A program made the translations under genes and the position numbers. The notes under the pieces are model-generated. The model was not told the origin of the DNA. It made no database searches and worked only from the letters and a program-made list of their open reading frames with translations. From Bimuria novae-zelandiae CBS 107.79 (taxonomy: Eukaryota; Ascomycota; Dothideomycetes; Pleosporales; Didymosphaeriaceae): a stretch of DNA of 64,000 bases. The stretch is from assembly GCA_010015655.1 (NCBI GenBank), contig ML976681.1, positions 87,725 through 151,724 of the forward strand, given 5' to 3'. This document shows, one piece after another, positions 1 through 10,480 of the stretch; position 1 is the first letter of the stretch; each line of letters opens with the position of its first letter.

Positions 1-700
1 GCAGATCCGTTCGATTCCATGTCAGCAAGCCTCTGCTGCCCGGCGACGTCGCCATCGCGAAGCTCAGATCATGAAGGATTACCCAGTCAATATACGCCTT
101 TGACAGCTCTAGTTCTTGCCATGGCGTATGAGAAACTCCAGATCCGGCGCCCGCAGCTCTCTTAAACGGATCTGACAAGAGGCCAGAAGTGGGCGGCATG
201 AGACCTCTGTCTGGGTTGATAAAATGCGCCTTCTTGAGATGGACGGCAATATGAGCGGTACCAGACTTGATATCGAAGAGGCAGGCGGCTGTTCTCTCTC
301 TATGGCATTTCTCACATATAAAGAACGTCCTTCTGCTAATCATATCGTCCTCCAGGAAGCTCAACTCTGCGCCGTATCGCCATATTGATGCTGCTTTGCG
401 GCCGCCCAGAGACTTGGATTTATGCCGCACGCGGTATCCTATACGATTGGCGACAAGGTGCGTCTTGCCGTGCCATAGATTGGCCCAATCAATATCGAAC
501 TCCCTGCCATTATTGCGGTCCGTAGGATACTCGTGGGGAGGATGGATGGACGGCGACGACGATCGCGAGGAGCTGGCTGATGAGAGAGCTCTCCGGGCGG
601 CAGAGGCATGATACGGTATCGGTGTTGATAGCTGCGACGGCTGCAATACTTGAGACGATCGCGTATTATAAGAGGAGCTCATCCAGGAAGCAATTGACAT
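1..700 (-). CDS. hAT family transposase, N-terminal part (partial, runs off window)
   Basis: A minus-strand frame starting at ATG 700 (in-frame alternative ATG at 682) stays open for 233 codons to the window edge. The N-terminus is Ser-rich and probably disordered (residues ~7-55). A BED-like zinc finger follows, with Cys129 and Cys132 (FICEKC) and His154 and His159 (HLKKAH). Downstream come a segment of the type SKAYIDWVILHDLSF and the motif LLTWNRTDL, which I recognise from fungal hAT transposases just before the catalytic region. The DDE core and the dimerisation domain would lie left of position 1. Codon use is normal and no stop interrupts the frame, unlike every other transposon frame here except parts of Copia J. 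Family assignment rests on recognised motifs, not a search. Confidence 0.75.
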   Translation of the reverse strand, partial: MSIASWMSSSYNTRSSQVLQPSQLSTPIPYHASAARRALSSASSSRSSSPSIHPPHEYPTDRNNGREFDIDWANLWHGKTHLVANRIGYRVRHKSKSLGGRKAASIWRYGAELSFLEDDMISRRTFFICEKCHRERTAACLFDIKSGTAHIAVHLKKAHFINPDRGLMPPTSGLLSDPFKRAAGAGSGVSHTPWQELELSKAYIDWVILHDLSFAMATSPGSRGLLTWNRTDL

Positions 701-892
701 GTTGAATTTAATAATAAACAAGATAAACGGGCTGACGATTGTATAGGGATGAGGGCGAAAAGTTAGTCAGGGGCCGAAGCTCCGCATTTGCTCTGTGAGG
801 AGACATACTACACCCAAAACAGCTAGATCCATCAAATCCATCAAATCCGCCACCCAGAGCTCTACTCACGCCTCCTTCCTAATTAGGAACCG

Positions 893-1015
893 TACAGCCG
901 TACTACGGGTCAAAATCTGGTACAGTACGGTGTACGGTACGGTGGGCGCCTCACTACGGTACGTACTGTCAAAAACCAACTACGGACCGTAGATTACGGA
1001 CCGTAGTACGTACTG
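893..1015. repeat. hAT terminal/subterminal repeats
   Basis: The units TACGGACCGTAG (981-992 and 995-1006), GTACGGT (several copies, 925-945) and ACGGTACGTACTG/TACGTACTG (956-968, 1007-1015) occur in both orientations. Clustered short subterminal motifs near a CAG-type end are a known hAT feature and are thought to bind transposase. The outer boundary is inferred from the last CAGTACGTAC (minus strand) and from the start of Copia homology just outside it. Confidence 0.6.
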
Positions 1016-3545
1016 TTGGACGCGCTGAAGTCGTGCGATGCGACTGGACGCCAACCTTCCCTAGACACTATGGCTAGAAATCACACGAGCGGCCGTATAC
1101 CTCTACAATTAAATACTAAACTACGCCAACCGATGGCAATCACCATACGAAGTATTCCTTACAATAGTAGCCTTCTAGAATAGTATTATTACCTAGCTAA
1201 AGAAACCTAATCAGGCTCACCTTAGGGCCTACGACTGTAAAGCCTTTGCCATGATTGACGACACAAAACGCGGCAAGAGCAAGCTCTAAAGGCTCGATCT
1301 AAAAGCATGGATTAGCTACCTAGTAGGCTATTAATTAATAAATATTTAAAGGATATAGATCCCCTCCCTCGCAAAGGTTATTAGTACTTATAATATTATT
1401 TTCGACGAACAATTAGTGTTCTTAGGCAAGATAAAAGACCTAATAGACAACCTTATGCACAGCACTTATAAAGAGATCGTAGCATGGACCTAATTAGTAG
1501 AGCTATCGCCCTTACCGCCGGAACAACAACACACAGAGTCTTTCTACGAGGATAAGCCAATAACAGACTCCCAAGAGGATAACGACACTCTAGAGTATAA
1601 TTAAGGGAGGAAAGTTAACTATATCTACTTATTACTACTAGCGACACTACTACCTATCGCACTACTCGTATAATTAATAGCTAGTAATTATACTAAAATT
1701 TATAGTGAACTATCGCCTATAGTGTAATTACAGTTAAAATATTAACTTACTATGCTATAGGCAGCCACCTTCTTAGTAGGCACTAAAGCAGGAAGTGCAG
1801 GAATACACAAAGGTAAGCTACTTAATAAAGCGCAATTCAGACGCATGCTCGAAGCAGGCAAGAAGCTACACTAAAGCTCTCTATTAGAACCTCTATCTTA
1901 TAGAACAAGAATAAAAGATTACCCACTATTTAAGATATAGAAGGATGCCGAGCAATTACACTTATAGAGCTATAAAGAGATAAAGTTATAGAGCGAGGTG
2001 CCCGTTGCCTAAGCGCGATTAGCAGGCCATTAAATTTTTAATTATATATAGGTCTACACCTACAAGCTTAATAAACACTACTACTTTTAGAAGTGTAAGG
2101 CTAGACTAGTAGTACGTAGAGATTAATAACAACATCTTACTACTTAAGATACCTACGCTGCTACACTTGCAGGATAATTCTTTCGCCTATTTATAGCTAT
2201 AGTAGCTCGCTTTAATCTAAAGCTTAGCTAATACGACGTTACTAACGCTTTTGTCCACGCAAAGTTGGATAGAGAAATCTATATAAGAATGCTATAAGGA
2301 TACACCTAATCTGGCACTATCCTATAGCTGCATAAGGCGCTGTATAGTCTGCGAATCTCTCTATTACTATAGTAATAAGAGTTCACCCAAGTGCTCCGAG
2401 ACCTTGGCTTTACCGCCGTCCTACACGAGCCATGCTATATAATTAAAGACGGAATTATTATCTTCTTCTATATAGACGACCTTATTATCGCCTACGCAAA
2501 GGATCAGAAGCACACTACTAACGTAGTAATAAAATAGTTAAGTTTAAAATTCTCCCTTACTAGCGGAAAAGACCTATAGTAGTTTCTAGGAGTTAAAGTT
2601 ATTAGAGACTATCCCCGCAGACTACTCTAGCTATCTTAAGCGTCTTATATAGATAAGATTAATCGCCTAGTTAACCGACGCGATATACGGCACGATACCC
2701 TAATAGTAGTAATTAAGCTACTCCCCTAAGAAGGACTTGCCTCGAAGGCAGAGATTAATTAATACTAGCGAAAGATAGGATTAATCCTCTATACTATAGT
2801 GACCACGCGCCCAGATATTGCTTTCGCAAGCTCCTAATTATCGCGATTCCTTGCTAATCTAAGTAACGAACATCACAACGCCACTAACTACGTACTACTA
2901 TACCTATCCTCTACACGAATATTAGCACTACGCTTTAGAGGAGTAGACACCTATAAAGTCGCGAGCGACGCATTATTTATAGATAACACCCTTAACTACA
3001 AGAGCTCTTAAAGATATATTATTAAGCTATTTAGTGGACTTATCGCCTGGAAAGCAAACAAACAGAACACAGTTACCACATTAATAACTAAAGCTAAGCT
3101 ACTAGCCCTATTACAAGTTGCTAAAGAAGCTATCTTTATAGCATGACTAATTACTAAGCTTAAGATTAAGCTCTTACTATTAATAATTACGATTAATTGC
3201 GATAATTAACAGACCATTTAACTTGTTACTAAAGAAATCGCTAAGCTATAGACAAAGTTAAGGCATGTTAACATCTATAATTATTAGCTTCGACAAGAAG
3301 TGGTACGCGGAGCTATTAAAGTCTAGTATTAATAATTAGAAGAAATAGCAGCAGATAGTCTTATAAAGGCTCTACTAGCTAGTAAATAGACCAAGTCTCT
3401 GGATAAACTAGGACTTAAGGACGTTGCAGGAAAGATTACTAACTAAAAGGTTAACCTGCACGAACTAGAATAAAGAATAGAAGCTTTTAAACTATAAGCA
3501 AAAGTGCAAATTAGCAAGTAACTTATATCTAGCTTAAGAATAAGC
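1016..3545 (+). pseudogene. Copia A pol remnant (integrase C-term, RT, RNase H)
   Basis: Conceptual translation in one main frame gives an integrase tail (LEITRAAVYLYN, ~1070), the start of the RVT_2 domain (LVGTKAGSAG, ~1770), KARLVVR (~2098), and an LYSLRISLLL motif (~2345). The catalytic box reads FFYIDDLIIAY (~2467-2497) with both Asp kept. RNase H follows from ~2960 with an NTLNYKSS..IIKLFSGLIAWK segment (~2990-3055) and LLALLQVAKEAIF (~3100). Dozens of TAA/TAG stops, nearly all explicable as CAA/CAG/TGG changed by C-to-T or G-to-A, kill the frame; I see no clear frameshifts. Copia assignment is firm by domain order (integrase before RT) and by similarity to Copia B and J. Confidence 0.8.
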
Positions 3546-3561
3546 CTAAGCTAAGGGGGTG

Positions 3562-3848
3562 TGTTAGATTAGACAACCTACTATAAATTATAGTAAGTTA
3601 TACTGTTGCCTATAGTATGAGTGCGACCCATCTACTGTCTCCTCACCTAAACTATCGCCCAGAGTGCGATAGGATAAAGAAGGGAGGCTGGCGCACTATT
3701 GCCCCTACACTATTCTATATAGTATAAGCGTGAAACATCGCTAGATAGACACCTTACGCACATCCACGGTTTCCACAATTAATTATTATATCTATCAACT
3801 CTCATTATCGCATTATCTTAAAGTGACAGAACACTATCAAATCTAACA
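3562..3848 (+). repeat. Copia A 3' LTR
   Basis: It begins TGTTAGATT directly after the polypurine tract and ends AAATCTAACA, so the ends are the usual imperfect TGTT...AACA inversion. The last ~40 bases (CATTATCTTAAAGTGACAG through AAATCTAACA) closely match the ends of the Copia B LTRs, but the body differs, so A and B are related but distinct LTR subfamilies. It abuts the Copia B LTR with no spacer. Confidence 0.75.
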
Positions 3849-4055
3849 CTATCTATTATGGATATGAGGCTGGAGCACTCTCTCTTTTGTACTATTCTAA
3901 ATAGGGCTAGCGCTGTAGCGGCACTTATTTAGAGCCTCGCACACATCTGCATTCTAGACACACATAGAACACGAATATTATTAATTAATTATTACATCTA
4001 TTAAATTCTCATCATTGCATTATCTTAAAGTGACAGAACACTATTAAATCTAATA
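3849..4055 (+). repeat. Copia B 5' LTR, 5'-truncated
   Basis: It matches the 3' LTR from CTATCT onward (GGATATGAGGCTGGAGC, then TAGCGCTGTAGCGGCAC) and ends AAATCTAATA, where the 3' LTR has AAATCTGACA. The first ~18 bases are absent. All differences I noted are transitions. Confidence 0.75.
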
Positions 4056-4091
4056 ATTAAGAGTCTTATTACCTCCGCCAAGCTAATTACA

Positions 4092-5335
4092 ATGGCCCTA
4101 TTGACCCTTAAAGATCCTATAGTGATCCTGACCGACTACACGAACTACACACCGTGGCTGAACTAGCTAAAAATAAAATCCTAATTCCTAAAGGTCTGGA
4201 ACATTATCAACCTAGCGCTGATAGATAAACCAAGACAGAAACCCGCAATGCCGATACCTCCCGCGATAGGCAACTACCAGCCAAGCACGGCGTATACGAC
4301 TGCAAATCCAAACAATATGCTAATAATGCCCTCACATCTATCGACGGCAGGCGCGAAAGCATACAAAGACGATAGCGATTATTATAAAGGATAGCTAGAA
4401 ATATACAAGATTATAGATCGCGAATACTAAGAGGAACAGGTTAGCCTAAACTAAGTAGTTACTATTATTAAATTAACAGTTTCTGCGCATCTCTAGAACA
4501 ACTACTACCTTTTAGATTAATTAATTAGGTAGTGGATTAATAACCTTACGATTATAGTTAGGGTAGACCTGTAAGACAAATACAGATAATTAAGGGCAAG
4601 ATACTAAGAAGCCCTTAAGCTAATAAGAATAGCTAGATTATAGGCTATATGGCTATCTGAGTACGATCATGCAGCCACAGAAGTAGAGACTAATTAGGTC
4701 CTAGAGCTTTAAAGGCTAGACTTAGTTAAAGAAGACTTTATAAAGGCAGTTGTCCATGTCGTACCTATGTAGGTAACGACCTTCTAGCAATATGGAAGCA
4801 AGGATATAGCTGTCTTACGAAAGCACACAATAAAACTTTTCTAAGACTACATAATCCTATAGCACCCGATCGAGGGCAAATAAAAGGGCGCTTTTACTAC
4901 TACAGGTTTATCTCTCGCTAACAGTAGTGAATTCACCTAGGCCACAGACAGGGACGCCTCTCTTGTGGATAAAGTAGCAATATTAAAACATTAGGGTAGA
5001 TCTTGTAAACAACGAAATAATAGTTAACGTACTAGAGCCAAGCGGTCCGCGATTATAGATAATAAGCTAGTGATAGCTAGTGGCCTTAAGTGCCCTACTT
5101 ATGAACAACGCTATAGTCTACAAGACTGCTTCTACGCTTTCCTAGATAAATAACCAGAATAGTTCAGGCCAAAGCCAAGCATAGTTGCCCTAATTAAGTT
5201 TAGGCTAGAGAATGACCCTGCGCTTTAAGAAAGCCTAAAGATAATAAAGAGGGCTAGATTACAGGCACCTATAATTAAATTATCGCATACTCCTACTCTA
5301 ACTCAAATTACTAAGGCTAATAATAAGTGACTAGA
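4092..5335 (+). pseudogene. Copia B gag remnant
   Basis: A frame opening at ATG 4092 (MALLTLKDPIVILTDYTNYT) has the look of Copia gag: an N-terminal WxxWL-type segment, then a helical region. A zinc knuckle sits at ~5090-5140, read as CPTYEQRYSLQDC. The canonical CX2CX4HX4C has lost its second Cys and its His to Tyr, exactly the TGC-to-TAC and CAC-to-TAC changes RIP produces. The related knuckle in Copia I (CPACKQRHSIRDC) is intact and serves as a guide. Many TAA/TAG stops are present. Confidence 0.7.
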
Positions 5336-5339
5336 TAGA

Positions 5340-8300
5340 CGCAAGATTACTAAAATCCTAGTAAGCTTTAACGCCGCATCTTTCTACACTAAATTAAATA
5401 TATACCTATTGCGATGCTTAGCCATACTTAATTTAGGCATAACCTGCCATATCTTTAATAACATTAATTACTTTATCTTATACCAGCCACCGGCGCTAGG
5501 AGACTTTATATAGGCAGGGAATATACAAATATAGATTAAAGGATACGAGAGCGTCTATCTTAACATATAGAGTATAAGCGGCAATTAAATAATACGGCTA
5601 GATAATATAGCCTATTACCCTAATTTGCTCTGCAATCTTGTATCGTTCTAATTACTCTAGAGGCAAGGCGTTTAGTGGGACACAAGGACAGACCTAATAA
5701 CTCTAAAGAGAAGAGATAATACTGTGCTGGTAGAACTCTAAGAATTGCATAGATAATAGGTGTTAGAACACAGAACAAGGCTAGCAGGTAGTATTCCTAC
5801 TAATACTACGCACGCTACTCACAAGACTAATACACGCACTAAATAAAGACCGTAGAAGGCAAACGCATAGACCTGGTACTAGCGATTAGGCTATCTAGGC
5901 CCTTAGGCCCTTAAACACCTCGTGCAGTAATCTAAGGGGGTAAAGATTAAAGGTCTCCCTACGGTAAAATGTAACGCCTGTGGCAAAGCAAAACTAAAAC
6001 GGCAAATACGCCGGCAAGCCAGGGAGCGAACTGAAGGCCCTGGCGAGCGAGTCGTAATAGACTTTCACGACTATAAAGCAGACAGCTCAACAAGAGAGAA
6101 GAGCTAAATACTAATTACTAATTAATTCTCTAGCTTCGCATAGGACTTCTACTTTAAGGATAACTACCTAGCACGGTTAATTATTAAATTACTTAGCACT
6201 TTTGTACGGTTTATAGAAGTACAATACAACGTTATAGTAAAAGTAATTAAATCTAATAATAAGATTTTCTCTATTAAAGCTAATATTAAGAAGTAGTGCG
6301 CGGCGCAAGGTATTAAGATTAAGCCTTTCGTACTAGATACTTAAGTATAAAATAGAGGAGCAGAACGCTTAAAGGGTGTAATTAAGGAGAAAGCGCGCGT
6401 AATACAACTTAACTCTAATTTACTATAGTAGATATAGCCTAAGATTACGCGAGCCGCAGTCTACCTGTATAATTAAACGCTAAACTACACTAACTAATAG
6501 CAATCTCTATATAAAGTGTTCTTTACAATAGTAGCCTTTCAGAACGGCATTATTACCTAACTAAAGAAGCCTAATTAAGCTTACCTAAAAGCATATAGCT
6601 GCAAAGCGTTTACGATAACCAACGACACAAAACGCGGCAAAAGCAGGCTTTAGAGGCTTAACCCTAAAGCATAGATTAGCTACCTTATTAGCTACAGATT
6701 AACTAATATCTAGAGAATATAGATTCCCTCTCTAGCAAAGACGATCAGTACTCGCGATGTAATATTTAATAAGGATACTGTATTCTTAGGCAAAACCAAA
6801 GACCTAATAGACAACCTTATACATAGTATATTAGAAGAAATAGCAGCCTAGGTGCGATTAGTAGAGTTACCTCCCTTACCTTAACAAGAGCATGCCACTA
6901 AGTCCTTCTTTAAGGATAAGATAATTAGTGAAGCGCCAGAGGAAGAGGCTCCTGAGTGCAGGCAAGATAGGAGAGCTAGGTACAAATATCTAACGCCTCT
7001 ATTAACGCCGCTACTAGTAACACTCCTTGCATAACTAATAGCAGGAGATAATTAAGCTATACTACTATAAATAGTGCAAACAGGATAGTTGCAAACAAGC
7101 CTATGGGCCGTAGCCTTTATGGCAGGCACTAAAGCTGGCAGCAGCGGCAAATAGAAAGATAAGACTCTTAATAAGGCACAGCTTTAACAAATAATTATAT
7201 TAAGTAAGAAGCTATATTAAAGTGTGCTTCTAGAGCCACCCACATGCCGAAGCAAGCTCGAAGATCACCCTCTTCATAATATGTGGAAGGAAGCAGAACG
7301 ATCCCATCTACAGAGCCATAAGGAAATAAAGTCTTAGAGCGAGGTCGCAGTAGCTCTAGTAAAGGTAGCAGGCTATTAAATCCTTAACTGCATGTAGGTA
7401 TATACCTATAAATTTAACAAACACTATCGATTGCAGAAATGTAAAGCAAGGCTAGTAGTGCGAGGCGATTAATAGTGGCACCTTACCTTGTAAGAAACCT
7501 ACGCCGTAATACTTACAGGACAATTATTCCGCATGCTTATAGCAATTATAGCTTGTATTAACTTAGAGCTTATCTAACACAACGTTACCAACGCGTTTGT
7601 CCATGCAAAGCTGGACAGAGAAATCTATATAAGAATGTCTCGTGGCTACTCGCGAGCAGGCACAGTCCTTAAACTATATAAAGCACTATATAGACTGCGC
7701 ATATCTCTACTGCTCTGGCAAAGAGAGTTCACATTAACGCTCCGTGATATTGGCTTTAAAACAGTGCCTCACGAGCCATGCTGCCTTATTAAGGACGGCA
7801 TTATTATATTCTTCTATGTAGATAATCTTATTATCGCCTATTAGAAGAATCACGAGCCTGTAGCAAAAGCAGCTATTAAAGAGATAAGAACCAAATTCAC
7901 CCTTACTAGCGGGAAAGACCTGCAATGGTTTCTAGGAATTAAAATTATTAGGGACTGCTTAAACAAAAAGATCTGGCTTTCACAAGCATTATACGTCGAC
8001 AAAATATCGCGCCTTATCGATTACTATAAGATTCGCCATAATACCCCGATAGGTTTAATTAAATTACTCCTAAGAACAGGACTAGCTAGTAAGGGTGAGA
8101 TTAATTAATACTAGCGTAAAGTCGGATTAATTCTTTATACTATAGTTATAACTTAACTAGATATTACCTTTGCAAGCTCTAGATTATCACGATTCTTATC
8201 TAACCTAAGTAAAGAGCACTAAGTAGCTACTAACCAAGTTTTCCTCTATCTTGCTAATACTAAATTACTAGGTCTTTAGCTTAGGGGTGCAGATACTCTA

Positions 8301-8870
8301 GAAGTAGCAAGCAACGCATCCTTTGCTAATAATACACTTAATTACAAAAGTTCACAAGGATACGTTATTAAATTATTTAGCGGCCTAATTGCCTGGAAAG
8401 CAAGCAAGCAAGATACAGTTACCATATTAATAATAGAGGCTAAACTTCTAGCGCTTTTACAAGTAGCTAAGGAGGCCATCTTCACTTCACGATTACTCTA
8501 GGAGCTCCAGATTGCTATAAGCAATTACCTAATTACAATTAACTATAATAATTAATAAACTATTCGCCTAGTTACTAAAGAGATCGCAAAGCTGCAGACC
8601 AAGCTCCGCCATGTGGATATCTACAATCACTAGCTAAGACAAGAAGTCACACTTAGGAAAATTAAGATAGACTATCAACGCTTAGAGGACATAGTTATAG
8701 ATAGACTTATAAAGGCCCTGCTAGTAAACAAATGGAGCAAGTTTCTGAATAAGCTAGGACTTAAAAATATATTAAATAAGATTACTAATTAAGAGGTTGC
8801 CCTGCAGGATCTACAGCAGAGGATAGAGGCCTTTAAGTTAGAATAATAAACAGATAAATAATGCGAAGGT
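5340..8870 (+). pseudogene. Copia B pol remnant (protease, integrase, RT, RNase H)
   Basis: One frame can be followed from ~5340 to ~8850. It holds a degraded protease segment, a GAG-pre-integrase zinc motif (CNACGKAK, ~5970), the integrase core (GERVVIDFHDY, ~6045), a linker, RVT_2 (FMAGTKAGSSG, ~7118; KARLVVRGD, ~7448), then LYKALYRLR (~7675). The catalytic box is FFYVDNLIIAY (~7812-7844), the second Asp having become Asn. RNase H follows (SNASFANNTLNYKSSQG, ~8310). The stretch 7635-7844 is open for 69 codons but is only the RT fingers/palm fragment, not a gene. Stops are TAA/TAG throughout. The fully preserved register shows decay by point mutation only. Confidence 0.85.
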
Positions 8871-8903
8871 CTAGCTTAAGGATAAGCCCAAGCTAAGGGG
8901 GTG

Positions 8904-9128
8904 TGTCCGATTATATGGCCTCTATCTGTTGTGGATATGAGGCTGGAGCACTCTCTCTTTTGTACTATTCTAAATAGGGCTAGCGCTGTAGCGGCACTTA
9001 TTTAGAGCCTTGCACACATCTGCATTCCAGACACACACAGAACACGAATATCATTAATCAATCATCACATCCATCAAATTCTCATTATTGCATTATCTCA
9101 AAGTGACAGAACACTATCAAATCTGACA
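8904..9128 (+). repeat. Copia B 3' LTR (225 bp)
   Basis: It starts TGTCCGATTATATGG straight after the polypurine tract AGCTAAGGGGGTG and ends AAATCTGACA; the termini form the inverted pair TGTC...GACA. It is markedly less RIP-mutated than the pol it follows (CATCACATCCATCAAATTC keeps five CpA). The family resembles LTRs K (38526-38839) and J (61296-61520), which share GGCTGG(C/A)GCAC near the start and the same polypurine tract. Confidence 0.85.
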
Positions 9129-9369
9129 ACTATACGTGTTACTAATTTATTTAATTTAGGCTAGCGCCTTTACTTCGCACGTCTTACTAAATTAGGTTCT
9201 TATTTTATTACTACACTATCTTTAACGTAGATAACTCTATAACTATAACTATAATAAAAAATTAAAAAAGTGTATTTAATTTGCATGCTTATTCTCTACA
9301 TTTTAGCGTATAAAACACGAAAATTAATTTCTTATAATTTTCTAAACTTAAGCCTACTTTTTACCTTTA
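9129..9369. other. AT-rich sequence, no recognisable feature
   Basis: TpA-rich sequence with no open frame or motif I recognise lies between the Copia B LTR and the left direct repeat. Confidence 0.5.
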
Positions 9370-9944
9370 TATATTAATATTTTATAAGGCTATATAGTGC
9401 TCTTTACACACAAGCACGTAATACCTATTTAGATAAAAAAGCTACTCTTATATATTACTAAGTATAATAATAATTAATAGTGGCTAAGCGCGTTAATACG
9501 CGCTTTTTAATATTAATATTAATAATAATACTAATAATACTATTGCCCATGCTACTACTACTAGTAGTAGTAGTAGTAATAATAATTATATATTCTAGTA
9601 GCGGCGGCGGCGCTCCTCTATAACCCTAACCCTAAATTTACCCTAACGTAACCCTGGACGACGCTTATAAGAGGCCTACTACCATTATAGTAAGTAAGTA
9701 AAGGAGTGAGTGAGTGGGTGAGTAGGTAAGTAAGTAAGTAAGTAAGGAAGTAAGCTTTACGAAAGTAACGTTTATATTAGGGAAAGTACGTACCTTGCTC
9801 TCTAGACGCCTATAGTAGGGTAAAAAAAGATTAGGGTGGTTAGAGTTAAATAAATTGCCCCCTTAAGGCGCACGCGACTTGGCCAAGTGGCTACTAATTT
9901 AAAATAGGCTTAGCACTAATTAGGCCGTATTAGTAGGGTTATAG
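9370..9944 (+). repeat. Left member of a long direct-repeat pair with telomere-like motifs
   Basis: It matches 13237-13744 in order: ACTAAGTATAATAATAATTA, GGCGGCGGCGCT, AACCCTAACCCTAAA, a GTAAGT array, CTCTAGACGCCTATAG, GGCCGT(A/G)TTAGTAGGGTTAT. Differences are mainly transitions plus array-length change (the GTAAG/GTGAG array at 9690-9755 is longer here). The ends are not TG...CA, so this is not a recognised LTR. CCCTAA-type units at ~9622-9655 and AGGG-rich units at ~9815-9840 resemble degenerate telomeric repeat. The two copies bracket the Fot1 remnant. Confidence 0.65.
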
Positions 9945-10480
9945 TAATTAGAAGTAGCCTTTTTACGCTAAGTATATATATATAGTATACTATACTTACT
10001 AGTATATATAAGTAGTGCTTTACTATGCGTAAGTAATTTAAGTTACTATTAATACCTAGTATAGTAAGAAAGTAAAAGAACCTGCTACTAAATAGCTTAT
10101 TACTTATTATTATAAGAAAAATAACGTAAGTAAGTTAAGTAGCGCTATAAGCTAAGCTTTATGCTACGCTTTATTATTATTACTAGTGTCTTAATCTAGC
10201 GTCTTTTATAGCGCCAGTATAAGCTTCTTTTATTTAATTATTTAGTAAAATAGCTTTCGCGCGTTTTTTATTAAGTCCCTTTTACCTTAGCTAGCGCCTA
10301 CGTTATTTACGGATTAATTATTATTATTTCTAAGTTAGAGCTAGGGCTAGGGTTAGTATGGTTATTCTTATTCTTATTCTTATTCTTATTATTACTGTTA
10401 ACGTGTTTTACAAGCGAGTGCGCATTACAAGCGAGTGCGCACCCCACTAACTTTTCGCAACGCGTGAACTTCTACCTACT
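9945..10480. other. 5' flank of the Fot1-like transposase, RIP-degraded
   Basis: No coding signal. It contains another TTAGGG-like stretch (GCTAGGGCTAGGGTTAG, ~10345), a (TTATTC)n run (~10360-10390) and a 16-base direct repeat TACAAGCGAGTGCGCA (10409-10424 and 10425-10440) about 40 bases before the transposase ATG. The last could belong to the Fot1 terminal repeat, but I found no inverted partner downstream. Confidence 0.4.

Larger units (their letters stand above)
1..1015 (-). mobile_element. hAT-type DNA transposon, 5' part, truncated by window start
   Basis: The minus-strand transposase frame (700 to 1) is preceded by about 315 bases of non-coding sequence packed with short TACGG/CCGTA repeats, and ends at 1011-1015 with TACTG. 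Read on the minus strand the element therefore begins CAGTACGTAC, the CA(G) start usual for hAT ends. Sequence from about 1016 onward already aligns in translation with the integrase C-terminal part of a Copia element, so I infer the hAT inserted into Copia A. If so, 1016-1023 (TTGGACGC) is one copy of the 8-bp target duplication; the other copy lies left of the window. Base composition is balanced, with no RIP-like stops. Confidence 0.7.
1016..3848 (+). mobile_element. Copia A: Ty1/Copia retrotransposon, 3' part, RIP-degraded
   Basis: Integrase C-terminus, reverse transcriptase and RNase H follow in order on the plus strand, then a polypurine tract (AAGCTAAGGGGGTG, 3548-3561) and one LTR. 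Homology to Copia B starts next to the hAT end at about 1016, so the missing 5' part is probably displaced left of the hAT rather than deleted. The first ~120 bases are less mutated than the rest. Confidence 0.8.
3849..9128 (+). mobile_element. Copia B: nearly full-length Ty1/Copia retrotransposon, RIP-degraded
   Basis: Two LTR copies (3849-4055 and 8904-9128) flank gag and pol on the plus strand. The 5' copy lacks the first ~18 bases of the LTR (TGTCCGATTATATGGCCT) because it joins directly to the Copia A LTR end. ACTAT follows the 3' LTR at 9129-9133, and ACTAT also occurs at 3848-3852, overlapping the A/B junction; this is a possible but unproven target duplication. Confidence 0.8.

Noticed and set aside
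109..315. 68-codon minus-strand open frame
   Set aside because: It is the wrong frame of the hAT transposase; the longer frame from 700 to 1 has the zinc-finger and hAT motifs.
9622..9655. True telomere
   Set aside because: Only two or three degenerate CCCTAA units, internal, repeated at 13470; interstitial telomere-like motif at most.
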